Part shown: positions 49,201-55,227 of the stretch, one piece after another
Layout: the number at the start of each line of letters is the position of its first letter
Numbering within the stretch: position 1 is the first letter of the stretch
NCBI RefSeq assembly: GCF_020539865.1
Contig: NZ_JAJBQV010000015.1
Location: forward strand, 1-55,227
Reading direction: 5' to 3'
Length of the DNA stretch: 55,227 nucleotides
DNA from: Megasphaera elsdenii
Lineage (GTDB): Bacteria; Bacillota; Negativicutes; Veillonellales; Megasphaeraceae
Notes under the pieces: model-generated
The model's database searches: none
Told to the model about the DNA's origin: nothing
The model's input: the letters and a program-made list of their open reading frames with translations, nothing else
Translations under genes and position numbers: made by a program

Positions 49201-49566
49201 TTCATGGGCGGCTGCCCTCGCTTCCTCGATAACCTCCGGGGGAAGCCTGTCGTCATGCGCCCCGATAAAAGCGTCAATGTCGTTCATGCTGTTTTCGTAG
49301 TGGTAGCGCACTCCGGCGGTCAGCTCGTCAAGGCTCATGTCCCCGCCTAAATGCCCGCAGTAGTAGCCGTTTAAGATAACGGCGGCGGGGTCGGTGCTTT
49401 TGATTTCCTCTAACCGGCTCCTGTCCTCCGGGTAGAGCGTATCGTCCATATCAAGATGAAAATATTCCGCGTTCCATGAACGCCCCTGTTTCCAGAACGC
49501 CACCCATGCGATACCGTCCCTAAGCTCGTCTTGATAGTCCTTTACGGTGTCCCGTAAACTTGCCAT
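46210..49566 (-). CDS. Multidomain anti-restriction protein (ArdA, ArdC/zinc peptidase-like, YodL)
   Basis: 1,118 residues. Residues ~1-160 resemble DUF3849-type repeats. Residues ~171-360 match ArdA antirestriction proteins, which mimic DNA and block type I enzymes (GYLSNLGKYTEGRPAGEWVT, acidic throughout). Residues ~405-500 match the ArdC/LtrC N-terminal ssDNA-binding domain (FHNYSFNNTLLIAMQ, VMKGQKGIKI). A zinc-peptidase-like HEIAH follows at 617-621 with EAESVAY. After a Q/A/E-rich linker (~705-775) comes a YodL-like segment (FSIYQIKGGDETRDFRFEPY) and a C-terminal PSIRAQLRADK tail. It probably protects incoming ICE DNA. Confidence 0.8.
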   Translation of the reverse strand: MASLRDTVKDYQDELRDGIAWVAFWKQGRSWNAEYFHLDMDDTLYPEDRSRLEEIKSTDPAAVILNGYYCGHLGGDMSLDELTAGVRYHYENSMNDIDAFIGAHDDRLPPEVIEEARAAAHEAGLPFSEKPYRDGADFNPYVFDGSMSIEDFELMHRMIEKERSEQMAEPILSGYLSNLGKYTEGRPAGEWVTFPTTAEHLKEVFDRIGIDFKHYEEWHFTEFQSTIPGLTEHLSEYSHPDELNYLGKLLEMQFDDDREKFIAAIEYGDHADSLQDIINLAQNLDCYWIYPSVHNEEEYGHYLVDELEEPELSDEVKRYFMYEEYGRDASINDDGMFTEKGYIYNNRNTFTEWYDGRDVPQEYRVTPQPPQPERPDPSKVEMDAAAPGQRMTPTAEQPQEPRPVIPIVLTSEKPAEKLKEITDRLEQGIAELFDSERYREYLKVMSKFHNYSFNNTLLIAMQKPDASLVAGFSAWKNNFGRNVMKGQKGIKIIAPSPFKIRQEVEKIDPHTQKPIIGKDGKPVTEEKEVKIPAYKVVSVFDVSQTEGKELPDIAVDELTGDVDRYKDFFAALEKTSPVPIAFENIGGGSHGYYHLEDKRIAINEGMSELQTLKTAIHEIAHAKLHDIDLNAPKDEQPRVDRRTREVEAESVAYTVCQHYGLDTSDYSFGYVAGWSSGRELSELKSSLETIRSAAAEIINSIDENLAELQKAQDKEQTAGQEQTTREGQEAAPQPEAPAKADTAGKEQPEAAAPGKSGAQEKAGAAPKEAFTPETIYRVRRNPYSDSRENSHLLQAYVTQENGRAKMGDVLYTGTPEKCRELMGQLKGGELTEGDVKQLYAKAQETAQTAGQDKDTFSIYQIKGGDETRDFRFEPYDRLQAAGNVVDRANYELVYTAPLAPETSLEDIYTRFNIDHPKDFKGHSLSVSDVVVLHQNGQDAAHFVDSVGFRQVPEFLQEQKQLTPDDLETGETIKTPRGTFHVTAMSREQIETAGYGFHHQSDDGKYLIMGNGTRAFAVAAEQPEKENPLKYVEDTVEQNDNSFDGIINNTPTVDELEAKVKAGETISLVDLANAVKADRERGKEAKPEKKPSIRAQLRADKEKAQKKNAKQKSQDLERS

Positions 49567-49696
49567 AGTGAAAAACCTCCTTTCTCTGCGGCAGCGTCAT
49601 AAGCTGCATTTTTTGGCTGCATGGTCTACTACGGGTACGCCCGCATTTCTGCCAAAGATTTTTGAAAATTATTTGAGGGTGAAGCCCTCCGCAAAA

Positions 49697-49796
49697 GAGG
49701 GTTTGGGAAACTTCCCAACAAGCAAAATCCCCGTCCGGCGCGGCAGCGTCGCAACGGGGATTTACGGAAGTGGGTACCCGCTTCCTATGCTTGCTA
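49697..49796 (-). repeat. oriT-like module, copy 2 (inverted)
   Basis: This module lies between topB and the antirestriction gene. It repeats both blocks of the 42739-42838 module in opposite orientation: 34/34 identical (49763-49796), and one mismatch in the hairpin block (49697-49726, stem TTGGGA/TCCCAA, loop AACT here). The bases between the blocks differ, but both copies are G+C-rich with inverted repeats. Confidence 0.65.
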
Positions 49797-49805
49797 TTCC
49801 AGTTT

Positions 49806-51896
49806 TTAGTTCTTCCGCACTTCGATACGGTAGTTGACGTATTTCCCGCCAGTGTCAGCCAAAACGACAGTTCCGTCGTAGGTCTTGCCTGTTTTCGGGG
49901 AATAGAGCTTCTTCACATTCGCCTTGCCGGATTTAAGGAGCGCGGCGGCAATCTTCGGGGAAAAAGCGGTCTTGCGTTCCTCAAAGAAACGGTCGTTCTT
50001 CCACATCACAAAGGCACATTCCCTGTTGCTGCAATAGTAGCTTTTCTTCCCCTCATGGACGGGGGAACCGCACCGGGGGCATTTGCCGATAGAGGGCTTT
50101 TCCTCTCTGAACAAGCTCTTTTTGTCCTCCTGTACGGCGGCGTGTGTCTGCACAAGCTCCCGCGCCATAGCTTCAATGCCGGACAGAAATTCGCCGGGGT
50201 CTGCGGCTCCCTTTGCTATCTGCGTCAGATTGTTTTCCCATTCTGCGGTAAGCTGCGGGGAAGTCAGCATATCCGGCAGCACTGATATAAGGGCGGCTCC
50301 GTTCTGCGTGGGGATAAGCTGCTTGCCCTTGCGCTCCGCAAAGCTGCCCTTTACCAGTTTTTCAATGACGGCGGCGCGGGTGGCGGGGGTGCCAAGCCCC
50401 CGGCGTTCCGCGTCCGGGTCGGTGTCCCCGTTCCCGGCTCGCTCCATAGCAGAGAGAAGCGACGCTTCGCTGTGGGGCTTCGGCGGGGTCGTGGTATGCT
50501 CCGTTACCTTTGCGGCGGGGTTTTCAAAGCCCTGTCCCTCGGAAAGCTCCGGCAGCGTCACGCCCTCGATTTCCCCGTCCTCCGGGTCGGGCTTCTGTTT
50601 CAATGTCGCCCGGTATCTGCGTTCAATCTCTTTCCACCCGTCAGAAAGAACCGTCTTTCCCCGCGCCGTAAACTCCGTATCAGCGCATGAGAAAACCGCC
50701 GTAACCGCTTCAAAGATATGCGGCTCGGCGGTGGCAAAGAGCAGACGCGCCCCCGCAAGGGTGATGATATTTCTCTCACTTTCCGGCAGCGCGTCCGGGT
50801 CAGCCTTTGCAAGCTCCATAGTGGGAATGATTGCGTGGTGGTCTGATACTTTTTTACTGTCTGTTACCTTTGCAATATCCGGCGTGAAGTCTGCGCCCGC
50901 CATAAAGGGGAGCTTTTCGCAGAGCAGCGCGATAATGCCCGCTGCGGTGCCGCCCATGTCGTCGGTGAGGTAGCTGCTGTCCGTCCTCGGATAAGTCAAG
51001 AGCCGCTTTTCATAAAGGGCTTGTGCAAGGTCAAGGGTCTGCTTCGCGGTGTAGCCGAAAATGCGGTTTGCTTCCCGCTGCAAAGAGGTAAGGTCAAAGA
51101 GCTTCGGCGGGGCTGCGCTCTTTTTCTCTCTGGTGACGGAAACACATACCGCTTTCCCCGCTTCGCAAGCCCCTTTCAGCGCGTCGGCTTCTGCCTTGTC
51201 TGAAATCCTCCCGCTTGCCGCTTCCGCGCCGGATAGACATAAGCGCACATGGTAGTATTTTTCTTTCTGGAAATGGGAGATAGCCGCGTCCCGGTCAGTG
51301 AGCATTTTAAGGGTCGGGGTCTGGACGCGCCCCACGTTCAAGGTCTTTCCATACAGGCATGAGAAAAGCCGGGTGGCGTTAATGCCGATAAGCCAGTCAG
51401 CCTTTGCGCGGCAGAGGGCAGACGCAAAGAGCGCGTCATATTCCCGCCCGTCTTTGAGGGAAGCAAAGCCCGCCTTGATTGCCCCGTCCTCCATTGAGGA
51501 AATCCACAAGCGGCGCATGGGCTTCTTGCAGCCCGCCACTTCGTAGACAAAGCGGAAAATCAGCTCCCCCTCGCGCCCCGCGTCACACGCATTTATCACT
51601 TCCGAAACGTCGGCGCGGTGCATAAGCTCCTTTAAGGTCGCAAACTGCTTTCCCTTGTCCGGGTCAACGGCGTATTGCCATTCCTCCGGCAGAATGGGTA
51701 GGCTGTCAAGCTGCCATTTCCTGTACTGCTCCCCGTAGGCGGCAGCTTCCGCAAGCTGTACCAAATGCCCGACGCACCATGAAATGAGGTAGCCGCCGCC
51801 CTCGATATATCCGTCCTGTTTTCCCTTAACGCCAAGCGCGGCGGCGATAGTCTGCGCCACGCTCGGCTTTTCTGCAATCACAAGTCTAAGTGCCAT
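49806..51896 (-). CDS. topB: DNA topoisomerase III
   Basis: The 696-residue type IA topoisomerase is typical of Tn1549-like elements. It has the N-terminal Toprim domain (RLVIAEKPSVAQTIAAALG), DAGREGELIF, a catalytic Tyr in LTYPRTDSSYL (near 305), and a C-terminal zinc ribbon (CPRCGSPVHEGKKSYYCSNR, about 625-645). It relaxes or decatenates ssDNA-containing intermediates during transfer. It lies 10 bases after the oriT-like copy 2 and follows the small gene at 51913. Confidence 0.96.
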   Translation of the reverse strand: MALRLVIAEKPSVAQTIAAALGVKGKQDGYIEGGGYLISWCVGHLVQLAEAAAYGEQYRKWQLDSLPILPEEWQYAVDPDKGKQFATLKELMHRADVSEVINACDAGREGELIFRFVYEVAGCKKPMRRLWISSMEDGAIKAGFASLKDGREYDALFASALCRAKADWLIGINATRLFSCLYGKTLNVGRVQTPTLKMLTDRDAAISHFQKEKYYHVRLCLSGAEAASGRISDKAEADALKGACEAGKAVCVSVTREKKSAAPPKLFDLTSLQREANRIFGYTAKQTLDLAQALYEKRLLTYPRTDSSYLTDDMGGTAAGIIALLCEKLPFMAGADFTPDIAKVTDSKKVSDHHAIIPTMELAKADPDALPESERNIITLAGARLLFATAEPHIFEAVTAVFSCADTEFTARGKTVLSDGWKEIERRYRATLKQKPDPEDGEIEGVTLPELSEGQGFENPAAKVTEHTTTPPKPHSEASLLSAMERAGNGDTDPDAERRGLGTPATRAAVIEKLVKGSFAERKGKQLIPTQNGAALISVLPDMLTSPQLTAEWENNLTQIAKGAADPGEFLSGIEAMARELVQTHAAVQEDKKSLFREEKPSIGKCPRCGSPVHEGKKSYYCSNRECAFVMWKNDRFFEERKTAFSPKIAAALLKSGKANVKKLYSPKTGKTYDGTVVLADTGGKYVNYRIEVRKN

Positions 51897-51912
51897 GAAA
51901 AAAATCCTCCTT

Positions 51913-52101
51913 TCAGCCTTCCGGCGCGGTATGCTTCTTCTCCTGTGCCTGTTTCAGACAATAGCCGATACAGGGGGATTGCGCCTTATAAGGGCAGCGC
52001 ATACACGCCGGGGATTTTGGAACGGGCGGCGCATTGTCACGCCGCCCGGTGGGTCTTTGTACCATCATTTTTTCTAACGGGTTTTCGGTGAAAAGCGTCA
52101 T
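51913..52101 (-). CDS. Small Cys-containing ICE protein of unknown function
   Basis: 62 residues, start [20 protein letters not shown], with [16 protein letters not shown], four cysteines that could bind a metal. Such small proteins regularly precede topB in this ICE group, from memory. It overlaps the DUF4366 gene by four bases, so it belongs to the transfer operon. Confidence 0.7.
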   Translation of the reverse strand: MTLFTENPLEKMMVQRPTGRRDNAPPVPKSPACMRCPYKAQSPCIGYCLKQAQEKKHTAPEG

Positions 52102-52817
52102 GCGTCCCCGTCCTCCGCTTCTTCATCTTCGGGAACGTCCAAGCCCTCCCCGTCGTCCGGCTCGTCCTCGCCGTAGTCGTCAAAGTCGAAATCTTCAAGG
52201 TCGGTATCGCCCTTGACGCTCTGCTTCGGCTTCATAAACTTAAAGTAGTAGAGTGCGCCCCCGCCGCCAAGAAGTGCCACGACAAGGAAAAGCACAAGCC
52301 CGCCCGCATTGCCTTTCTCTTTGGGCTGCTCCGGCGGTTCCTCGGTTTCCGGCTCCGCTTCCTTGCCGCTGCAAGCGGTCATGTTGTCCTTGCAGACGGG
52401 GCAGCTCACATTCACTTTCCCGGCTTCGCATTTCTCGGTACAACTGCAAACGGCGGGCGGGGCTGCCTCGGTGCTTCCGTCCTCCATGAGTGCCATAAGG
52501 TCGGCTTCGTCCACTTGATTAAGGAAATGTACGGTGTTCTCGCCCTCGTCGTCCCGGTCGATAAGGATATAAAAGTAATTGCCGTTTTTGGTCGTCACTG
52601 TGATAAGCTGCTTGTTGCCGCCGAAATCGTCTACAAGGGTCGCGTTCCCGTCCGGGGTAAGGGGTTCTTCCTTTTCGGGTTCCTCATAGACAACGCCGCT
52701 GTCGTCGGTCGCGTCCTGTCCCTCCGGGGTCTGTGCAAAGGCGGTGACGGAAAAGCCGCCCGTCAGCATGAGGGCGGCGCAGAGTGCGGTCAAGGTTCTA
52801 AGGATTTTCTTATTCAT
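52098..52817 (-). CDS. DUF4366 (CD1107-type) membrane-anchored ICE protein
   Basis: About 239 residues. It has a signal peptide (start [20 protein letters not shown], cleavage after FA), a domain with [20 protein letters not shown], a Cys cluster ([16 protein letters not shown]), a C-terminal membrane helix ([20 protein letters not shown]) and an acidic tail. It belongs to the CD1107 family of mobile-element proteins, likely a surface part of the transfer machinery. ATG 52817 fits the signal peptide; the longer frame is in antisense phase to DUF4315. The acidic end ([18 protein letters not shown]) is notable. Confidence 0.88.
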   Translation of the reverse strand: MNKKILRTLTALCAALMLTGGFSVTAFAQTPEGQDATDDSGVVYEEPEKEEPLTPDGNATLVDDFGGNKQLITVTTKNGNYFYILIDRDDEGENTVHFLNQVDEADLMALMEDGSTEAAPPAVCSCTEKCEAGKVNVSCPVCKDNMTACSGKEAEPETEEPPEQPKEKGNAGGLVLFLVVALLGGGGALYYFKFMKPKQSVKGDTDLEDFDFDDYGEDEPDDGEGLDVPEDEEAEDGDA

Positions 52818-53088
52818 TCTCGGTGTCCTCCATTTCTTCGGTGTCGTGGTCTGCGGGTTCTGCGGGGTAGCCCGGCGCGGCTTCCATGCCCGGAATACCG
52901 CCGCCGGAAAGCATAGCGGAAAGCTCATGCGGGGAAAGCCGCATGGAGCGCACAAGCTGTACGATTTGCAGGTTTTCCGCTTCGGTTTTCTGCGCTTCAA
53001 GCCCCCGCAGCCTGTTCTGGTACTCGGTGATTTTCTCGCGGGTCTTTGCAATCTCCTTGTCGATACGTTCAATCCTGTTCATAGCCAT
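52810..53088 (-). CDS. DUF4315 family protein
   Basis: The 92-residue protein begins with a coiled coil ([20 protein letters not shown], about 1-45), then [16 protein letters not shown] and a Pro/Glu-rich tail. It is always found next to DUF4366 in these elements. Its end overlaps the DUF4366 start by eight bases. Function unknown; likely a transfer accessory factor. Confidence 0.88.
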   Translation of the reverse strand: MAMNRIERIDKEIAKTREKITEYQNRLRGLEAQKTEAENLQIVQLVRSMRLSPHELSAMLSGGGIPGMEAAPGYPAEPADHDTEEMEDTENE

Positions 53089-53130
53089 AAATCAATTTCT
53101 CCTTTCAGATTTTCAGTGTTATGTTTGTTT

Positions 53131-55197
53131 TCAGTTCCAGTTCATCAGCCCATATCCTTTGATACAGGAATAATTAACGGGGTAGCTCTTTATCTTGCAA
53201 GCGTCGCCGGAATTGCCCTCGACGGTATAGACGCGCTCCCCGTCCGTCCCGATGACAAGCCCTACATGGTCTGCGCTCCCGTCCCCGTCCCAGTCAAAAA
53301 AGATAGCGTCGCCGGGGGCGATATTCGCATAGCCCCTTGCGCCCCATTGCCCGCGTGACTGGAACCAGGGTACGCCCTGTGACTGGCACCCGGCAAAGCG
53401 CGGCTCGGACAGCCCCGCCTGTCCGTAGCACCATGAAACGAAACAGGCGCACCATTCCACGCGGCTGTTGAAGCCGTACCAGCTCCAAAAGGTGCGCCCG
53501 CCCACGTTTCCGGCTTGCCGCTTCGCAAGCTCTACAATGGCGGTATTGCCGGGGCGTGTGCCGTTCACAAGCTGTACGCCGCTTAAATCCTCGGACGCCC
53601 CTGTGTCTGGTGAGCCGCCGCCGAAAATCAGCGGCTTGTTGCCGCTTGTTTCCAGATAGACGCGGTACATTTCAAGCTGCTCCGGCGTTAGAAGTTCCTC
53701 CGCAATCTCGGAAACAGGCTTGTTCGTCAGCTTCACGTTCAGAATGTAATAATTGTAGGCGACTTCAACCTCGTATTCGTAGGTTTCCGTAGAGGTTTCC
53801 CCTGTTTCCGGGTCGGTGACGGTGCGCGTTCCTGTGCGGGTTTCCGTCCTGTGGCGCACTTCAATTTCTTCCGTCAGCGTCAAGGTGTACTGCATGGCAA
53901 AGACGCGGTTTATTTCTGCCTGTGCGCTCTGTGGGGTGTAGGTCTGGAAAAGGGCGGTGAGGTAGGACGCTAATTCATGGGGGTTATGCCCGATACTGTC
54001 AAGGTCATAGCGGTATTCGTCATAGCCCGGATAATCGCGCTCGATATTGTCAATTTTCTGCTGAAGCTCGTTTTCCTTTGCGGCGTAGTTGTTTTCCGTC
54101 GCCACAAGGTCGCTGTCCTCCGACGTGTAGGAAGTCCCGACAATGCCGTTCATCAAGCCGGAGAACATAGAACCGCAAGAAGATAGCCCCGCCGAAATCA
54201 TAATGAATAAGAGCAGCGCGGCAACGGCGATACATACGCCCGCCGGGTGCCTTGCCACAAACGCCGCCGCTTTCTTTGTTTCCTCGGCTGTTTTTTTCGC
54301 TGCCTTGCGGGTGTTCTCTGCGGCTTTCTGTGCCGTTTTCGCGCCGTTTTTCCTTGCCGCCTTTGCATACTGCCGCTTGATTTGCTGCTTCTGCATGAAG
54401 CGGGAAAGGGGATTGCCCGCAATCTGCGGGTTATCATGCAAGGCTTTGTGGTACTGGAAATCCACATTCGCCTTGAACGCCGCTTTCTCTGCCTTTGCCG
54501 CCGCCCGGTAGGGTTTGAGCTTGTGGCTGCGGTAGCCCTCCTTGACTTTCCGCGCCCCGTACTTTGCGCCGCGCTCTGCCAGTTCTTCGGATTTATGCGC
54601 CCCCTCAACGCCGGAATTGTCCTTTTCAACGGAATGTATCTTGTTGTGGACGAAAATACCCGCTTCCTGTGCGGGGCGGGATAGCGGGTTGTTGTGGGGC
54701 TTTTCTTTTCCTATGGGTTTTTCCCGTTCCTCAAAATGTAGGCGGGTCTTGCCTTTCCCGGTGGCTTCGTCAAAGGTGCGCTCCCGCACAAGTTTCTTTT
54801 CTTTGGGGATAGCCGCCCTTGCCGCGTCCAGACGGTCGGCTGCTTTGTCCGATTTTCGGATATACCTTTCAAGCTCCGGCGTTGCCCGTTCCTCGTCGGT
54901 AAACTGCAAGCGGGAAGTGTGGGCGCGGGCTTCTGCTTCTGCCTGTGCTTTCCTCGCCGCCTTTTTGCTCGCCTTTCTGGTGTGCGCCCCGTCGATATGC
55001 TCCAAGACGCGCTCGGCTGCTGCGGTGTCCTGTTCCCGTTCTGCCCCCGGCGCATGGGGAAGCGGCGGCGCGTCGGCTGCGGGCGCGGGAGCTGCGCCGC
55101 CCGGTATGGGCTGCGCTGCCTGTTCCGGCTGCTGCGGGGCTGGTGCTAGCATATAAATAGGACAAGTCAAACTGAGGTTTTCCATAAAGTGATACAA
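53131..55197 (-). CDS. CHAP-domain cell-wall hydrolase of the conjugation system (5' end altered)
   Basis: 688 residues as read. A long basic, Ala/Lys/Arg-rich cytoplasmic part (1-330) is followed by one membrane helix (ARHPAGVCIAVAALLLFIMI), an extracellular region with repeated Thr (TETRTGTRTVTDPETGETST), and a C-terminal CHAP domain with Cys in EWCACFVSW and His in ADHVGLV. It opens peptidoglycan for mating-pore assembly, like VirB1-type enzymes. The first ~17 residues (MYHFMENLSLTCPIYML) come from A+T-rich DNA unlike the rest and are probably not native; the true start may have been lost by insertion. Confidence 0.82.
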   Translation of the reverse strand: MYHFMENLSLTCPIYMLAPAPQQPEQAAQPIPGGAAPAPAADAPPLPHAPGAEREQDTAAAERVLEHIDGAHTRKASKKAARKAQAEAEARAHTSRLQFTDEERATPELERYIRKSDKAADRLDAARAAIPKEKKLVRERTFDEATGKGKTRLHFEEREKPIGKEKPHNNPLSRPAQEAGIFVHNKIHSVEKDNSGVEGAHKSEELAERGAKYGARKVKEGYRSHKLKPYRAAAKAEKAAFKANVDFQYHKALHDNPQIAGNPLSRFMQKQQIKRQYAKAARKNGAKTAQKAAENTRKAAKKTAEETKKAAAFVARHPAGVCIAVAALLLFIMISAGLSSCGSMFSGLMNGIVGTSYTSEDSDLVATENNYAAKENELQQKIDNIERDYPGYDEYRYDLDSIGHNPHELASYLTALFQTYTPQSAQAEINRVFAMQYTLTLTEEIEVRHRTETRTGTRTVTDPETGETSTETYEYEVEVAYNYYILNVKLTNKPVSEIAEELLTPEQLEMYRVYLETSGNKPLIFGGGSPDTGASEDLSGVQLVNGTRPGNTAIVELAKRQAGNVGGRTFWSWYGFNSRVEWCACFVSWCYGQAGLSEPRFAGCQSQGVPWFQSRGQWGARGYANIAPGDAIFFDWDGDGSADHVGLVIGTDGERVYTVEGNSGDACKIKSYPVNYSCIKGYGLMNWN

Positions 55198-55227
55198 TAA
55201 AAGTATATATAGGGGGCCTTAGTATGA
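55150..55227 (+). other. Likely edge of another inserted element, with a start codon at the border
   Basis: At about 55150 the sequence changes abruptly from G+C-rich to A+T-rich. On the plus strand, AGGGGG lies 7-8 bases before an ATG at 55224, the apparent start of a gene continuing outside. TACAAT (55192-55197) could be a -10 box. The stretch GGACAAGTCAAACTGAGG resembles an insertion-sequence terminus in style only; no identification is possible. Confidence 0.4.

Larger units (their letters stand above)
37200..55227. mobile_element. Tn916/Tn1549-like integrative and conjugative element (left part)
   Basis: Gene order int, xis, HTH, small sigma factor, cargo, XRE regulator, mobC, relaxase, Cys_rich_VLP, TTRAP-like, antirestriction fusion, topB, DUF4366, DUF4315 and CHAP protein is that of Tn1549-type elements of gut Clostridia, from memory. 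The left boundary lies somewhere in 37180-37530. The type IV secretion genes (VirB4, VirD4 and so on) would follow beyond the right edge. Confidence 0.88.

Overview
The window is a bacterial chromosome segment of moderate-to-high G+C that most resembles Megasphaera or a close relative (Negativicutes, Veillonellaceae). The call rests on Firmicute-type gene content (RecD2, RecQ, QueH, a T-box leader, ECF transporters) combined with a diderm trait: a trimeric autotransporter with an extended signal peptide and a C-terminal SLH domain. The genus is inferred from overall flavour, not proven. I saw no rRNA or tRNA gene.

Region 1 (1-37100) is host chromosome. It holds a Sel1-repeat protein; clpB; a SpeD-family protein without its pyruvoyl serine, next to an HD-GYP-like phosphohydrolase; comFC; a chorismate mutase-recD2 pair; lysP; a leucine-type T-box leader driving a YkvI-family transporter; a patch of decayed genes; SLC13-type and formate/nitrite transporters; a flavin reductase; queH; a cobalt/nickel ECF transporter (cbiM-cbiQ-cbiO); a CpXC/CGGC/glucosaminidase-TPR operon; an EamA permease; a LysR regulator divergent from an auxin-efflux-type carrier; an atypical carbamoyltransferase; a cold-shock gene; a recQ-thyA-folA operon; two tandem class I/II aminotransferases; an antitoxin without visible toxin; the autotransporter, interrupted by one in-frame amber codon; and a sigma-54 activator broken by at least three frameshifts.

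Region 2 (about 37.2 kb to the right edge) is the left part of an integrative and conjugative element of the Tn916/Tn1549 kind. It starts with a tyrosine integrase and excisionase, then a conserved non-coding stretch, a HTH protein and a small sigma factor. An A+T-rich cargo cassette follows: a cysteine-rich KTR protein and a Cfr/RlmN-type radical SAM methyl synthase behind an antibiotic-style attenuation leader. Next come an XRE regulator, MobC, relaxase, accessory genes, a large ArdA/ArdC/YodL fusion protein, topoisomerase III, DUF4366 and DUF4315 proteins, and a CHAP-domain protein. The last 75 bases are A+T-rich and look like the edge of a further insertion.

The most interesting points are: (i) the Cfr/RlmN-like cassette with leader peptide and terminators; (ii) two oriT-like modules in opposite orientation about 7 kb apart, sharing a perfect 34-bp inverted repeat; (iii) the SpeD homologue that has lost its catalytic Ser and Cys; (iv) a carbamoyltransferase with altered STRTR and HCLP motifs; (v) the amber-split autotransporter; (vi) a solitary type I-F-like CRISPR repeat; and (vii) a C-terminal tail shared by two ICE proteins, possibly a transfer signal.
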